A stretch of 21,314 bases of DNA, from the NCBI GenBank assembly GCA_026770585.1, contig MU646751.1, positions 245,823-267,136 on the forward strand, in the 5' to 3' direction. Within the stretch, counting starts at the first letter, position 1, and each line of letters starts with the position of its first letter. This stretch comes from Baffinella frigidus. Its lineage: Eukaryota > Cryptophyceae > Cryptomonadales > Baffinellaceae. Of this stretch, positions 19,906-21,314 are shown in pieces. A program made the translations under genes and the position numbers. Below the pieces are notes generated by a model that saw only the letters and a list, made by a program, of their open reading frames with translations, was not told the origin of the DNA and did no database searches.

Positions 19906-19971
19906 CGGCCTGAGTGGGGCAGAGCTAGACGTTTGCGTAGAACGTAGGTGCGTCCGCGTCGTTCTCCTGCA

Positions 19972-20188
19972 GAGAACGTGACAACTAACAACCGTATCTG
20001 CAGAGAACTTGACAACGAACAACTGTTTCTGCAGAGAACGTGACTACTAACAACCGTTTTTGCTGAGAACCTGACAACTAACAACCGTTTCGGCTGAGAA
20101 CGTGAGACCTTGCAACCGTTTCTGCAGAGAACGTGACAACTAACAACTGTTTCTGCAGAGAACGTGAGACCTTACAACATTCTCAGCA
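19972..20188. repeat. 31-bp minisatellite, exactly seven units
   Basis: Units start GAGAACGTGACAACTAACAA and end with CCGTTTCTGCA; 7 x 31 = 217 bp. Units 5 and 7 share the variant GTGAGACCTT(G/A)CAAC. There are no unique spacers. Confidence 0.95.
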
Positions 20189-20249
20189 AACGCCACGCCC
20201 CGCGTCTCGCGGGCGTTATGTTCCCAACAAATTCAAACTTAATAGGGTA

Positions 20250-20395
20250 CCGGCCTGAAAATGGGGTAGTTAGGCATACGGCATTGCCTAGGACCTCCTA
20301 CCGTAGGCCGAGACTTTTTGGTCCTAGGATCCCTCGGCCTACGGTAGGAGGTCCTAGGCAATGCCGTAGGCCCAACTACCCCATTTTCAGGCCGT
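20250..20395. mobile_element. Large fold-back element with CCTACCGTAGG core, TA-flanked
   Basis: The arms CGGCCTGAAAATGGGGTAGT and CGGCATTGCCTAGGACCTCC (then TACCGTAGGCCGAG) are almost perfectly complementary to the right half around a short loop at about 20310-20330. TA lies at 20248-20249 and 20396-20397. Confidence 0.9.
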
Positions 20396-20414
20396 TACCT
20401 TATCAAACTCCCAG

Positions 20415-20441
20415 GGCTGGCACGAAGACAGTGTCGAGTAC
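20415..20441 (+). pseudogene. 5' fragment of the exon at 20689
   Basis: Acceptor aaactcccag|GGC, then GWHEDSVEY against GRHEDSIEY in the longer exon, after which similarity ends. Confidence 0.6.
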
Positions 20442-20543
20442 CTTCTGGTGACCCATACGGCATCCGTTCTTTGAAAAAAGCACACCCTTCGTGGGGCGAT
20501 GCTGCTGTACAAGTGTGCAGTGCTGTCACACTGCCGCGGTGGT

Positions 20544-20546
<3 letters not shown>

Positions 20547-20587
<41 letters not shown>
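20547..20587. repeat. (CT)n microsatellite
   Basis: About twenty CT units, 100 bp before the exon at 20689. Confidence 0.95.
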
Positions 20588-20593
<6 letters not shown>

Positions 20594-20688
20594 CTGCTGG
20601 GTTCTCTCCGCTGGGGAGCGGCTAGCCTGCCGGGCGGGTGGCCCCTAACACTGCGACGTGCCCGCCTAACACGCACCCCCCGCGGCAG

Positions 20689-20778
20689 GGGCGGCACGAA
20701 GACAGCATCGAGTACCAAGTGGGCCGCGCTACTAGCGACCTGTCGGCCCTGTCTGCCTTCTCGGCCATGTCGATGGAG
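20689..20778 (+). CDS. Candidate exon, unidentified (HEDSIEYQVGRATSDLSALS)
   Basis: Ninety nt (30 codons) with acceptor cccgcggcag and donor ATGGAG|gtagcc, phase 0 at both ends. It encodes GRHEDSIEYQVGRATSDLSA and LSAFSAMSME. The donor is followed at once by a CACCCTA telomere-like array, so the intron starts inside it. A truncated copy with the same acceptor lies at 20415. I do not recognise the family. Confidence 0.5.
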
Positions 20779-20786
20779 GTAGCCCT

Positions 20787-20913
20787 CAACCCTACACCCT
20801 ACACCCTGCACCCTGCACCCTACACCCTGCACCCTACACCCTACACCCTGCACCCTGCACCCTGCACCCTACACCCCACACCCTACACCCTACACCCTAC
20901 ACCCTACACTCGA
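20787..20913. repeat. CACCCTA / CACCCTG telomere-like array
   Basis: About seventeen 7-bp units CACCCT(A/G)(C). Confidence 0.92.
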
Positions 20914-21039
20914 AACCATACGCCTTTTAGTGTGCAGTTGTGTTGACGGGTGTAAGCCGAACCGAACCCTCTCTAGTGCGCAGAGATGTCAGTAGAGCTA
21001 CGCCGGGGGGAAACTTGGAGGGGGTTGACGAAAAGGATT

Positions 21040-21182
21040 GTTGTTGTTGTTGTTGTTGTTGTTGTTTGTGTTGTTGGTGTTGGTGTTGGTGTTGTTGGTG
21101 GTGGTGGTGGTGGTGGTGGTGGTGTTGTTGCTGTTGTTGGTGTTGCTGTTGTTGTTGTTGTTGCTGCTGTTGTTGCTGCTGC

Positions 21183-21213
<31 letters not shown>

Positions 21214-21215
21214 AT
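21040..21215. repeat. (TTG)n with (GGT)n microsatellite
   Basis: Long TTG run with a GGT block at 21098-21121 and CTG interruptions. The open frame through it is a low-complexity artefact. Confidence 0.95.
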
Positions 21216-21314
21216 TTATGTTGTGTGGTTTTTTTTGGATATGTTTTCGTATGAGATTGACTCCCCGGGTCGGGAACCAGGTGCACGTGCCCCGCGGGGA
21301 GGATCGTTCTCGCG

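Noticed and set aside
19972-20188. CRISPR-like array
   Set aside because: The seven 31-bp units are head to tail with no unique spacers, in a eukaryotic setting.
20940-21254. Cys-rich open frame
   Set aside because: It is a TTG/GGT microsatellite read in one frame.
1-21314. tRNA, rRNA or transposase genes
   Set aside because: I looked for tRNA-like arms, rRNA signatures and transposase-like coding segments and saw none that I can support.

Overview
This is eukaryotic nuclear DNA, probably from a unicellular alga. The evidence is interstitial CCCTAAA/TTTGGGG telomere-like arrays, spliceosomal exon borders (including GC-AG introns), dense microsatellites and many short inverted-repeat transposons. 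There is no bacterial-style gene organisation, and the long open frames mostly lie in low-complexity DNA. The species cannot be assigned from the sequence.

The main gene is on the minus strand. Six short exons (7758-7840, 5511-5598, 3778-3854, 2635-2738, 1661-1716, 1041-1142) join in phase without a stop into 170 codons. Together they cover most of a DUF647 / ROOT UVB SENSITIVE (RUS) domain. A seventh, more N-terminal exon is possible at 8473-8541. The 3' end lies beyond the left edge of the window or is not recognisable. Two of the introns use GC donors.

Each of the six confident exons is also present as one to five truncated or mutated copies beside the intact one. The copies usually keep a splice border and some adjoining intron. 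The introns are therefore largely arrays of decayed exon copies mixed with transposons and satellites.

From about 8.5 to 12.2 kb the window is a nest of small non-autonomous inverted-repeat elements (MITE-like, about 100-310 bp). Several insert at TA, and two are supported by an uninserted paralogue inside the same window. Many have termini starting CCAC. Two internal cores, GTGTAGTAATTTTCGTTG and CCTACCGTAGG, recur in elements with otherwise different ends. No transposase gene is present.

From 12.2 to 13.6 kb there is GC-rich DNA with unidentified coding-like segments on the minus strand. From 13.8 to 15.7 kb it is mainly telomere-like repeats. From 15.7 to 21.3 kb there are further TA elements, minisatellites (21, 28, 30, 31 and 72 bp units), a head-to-head telomere-like array, and repeated exon-like fragments of one or two unidentified genes. 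The best of these is 20689-20778 on the plus strand.
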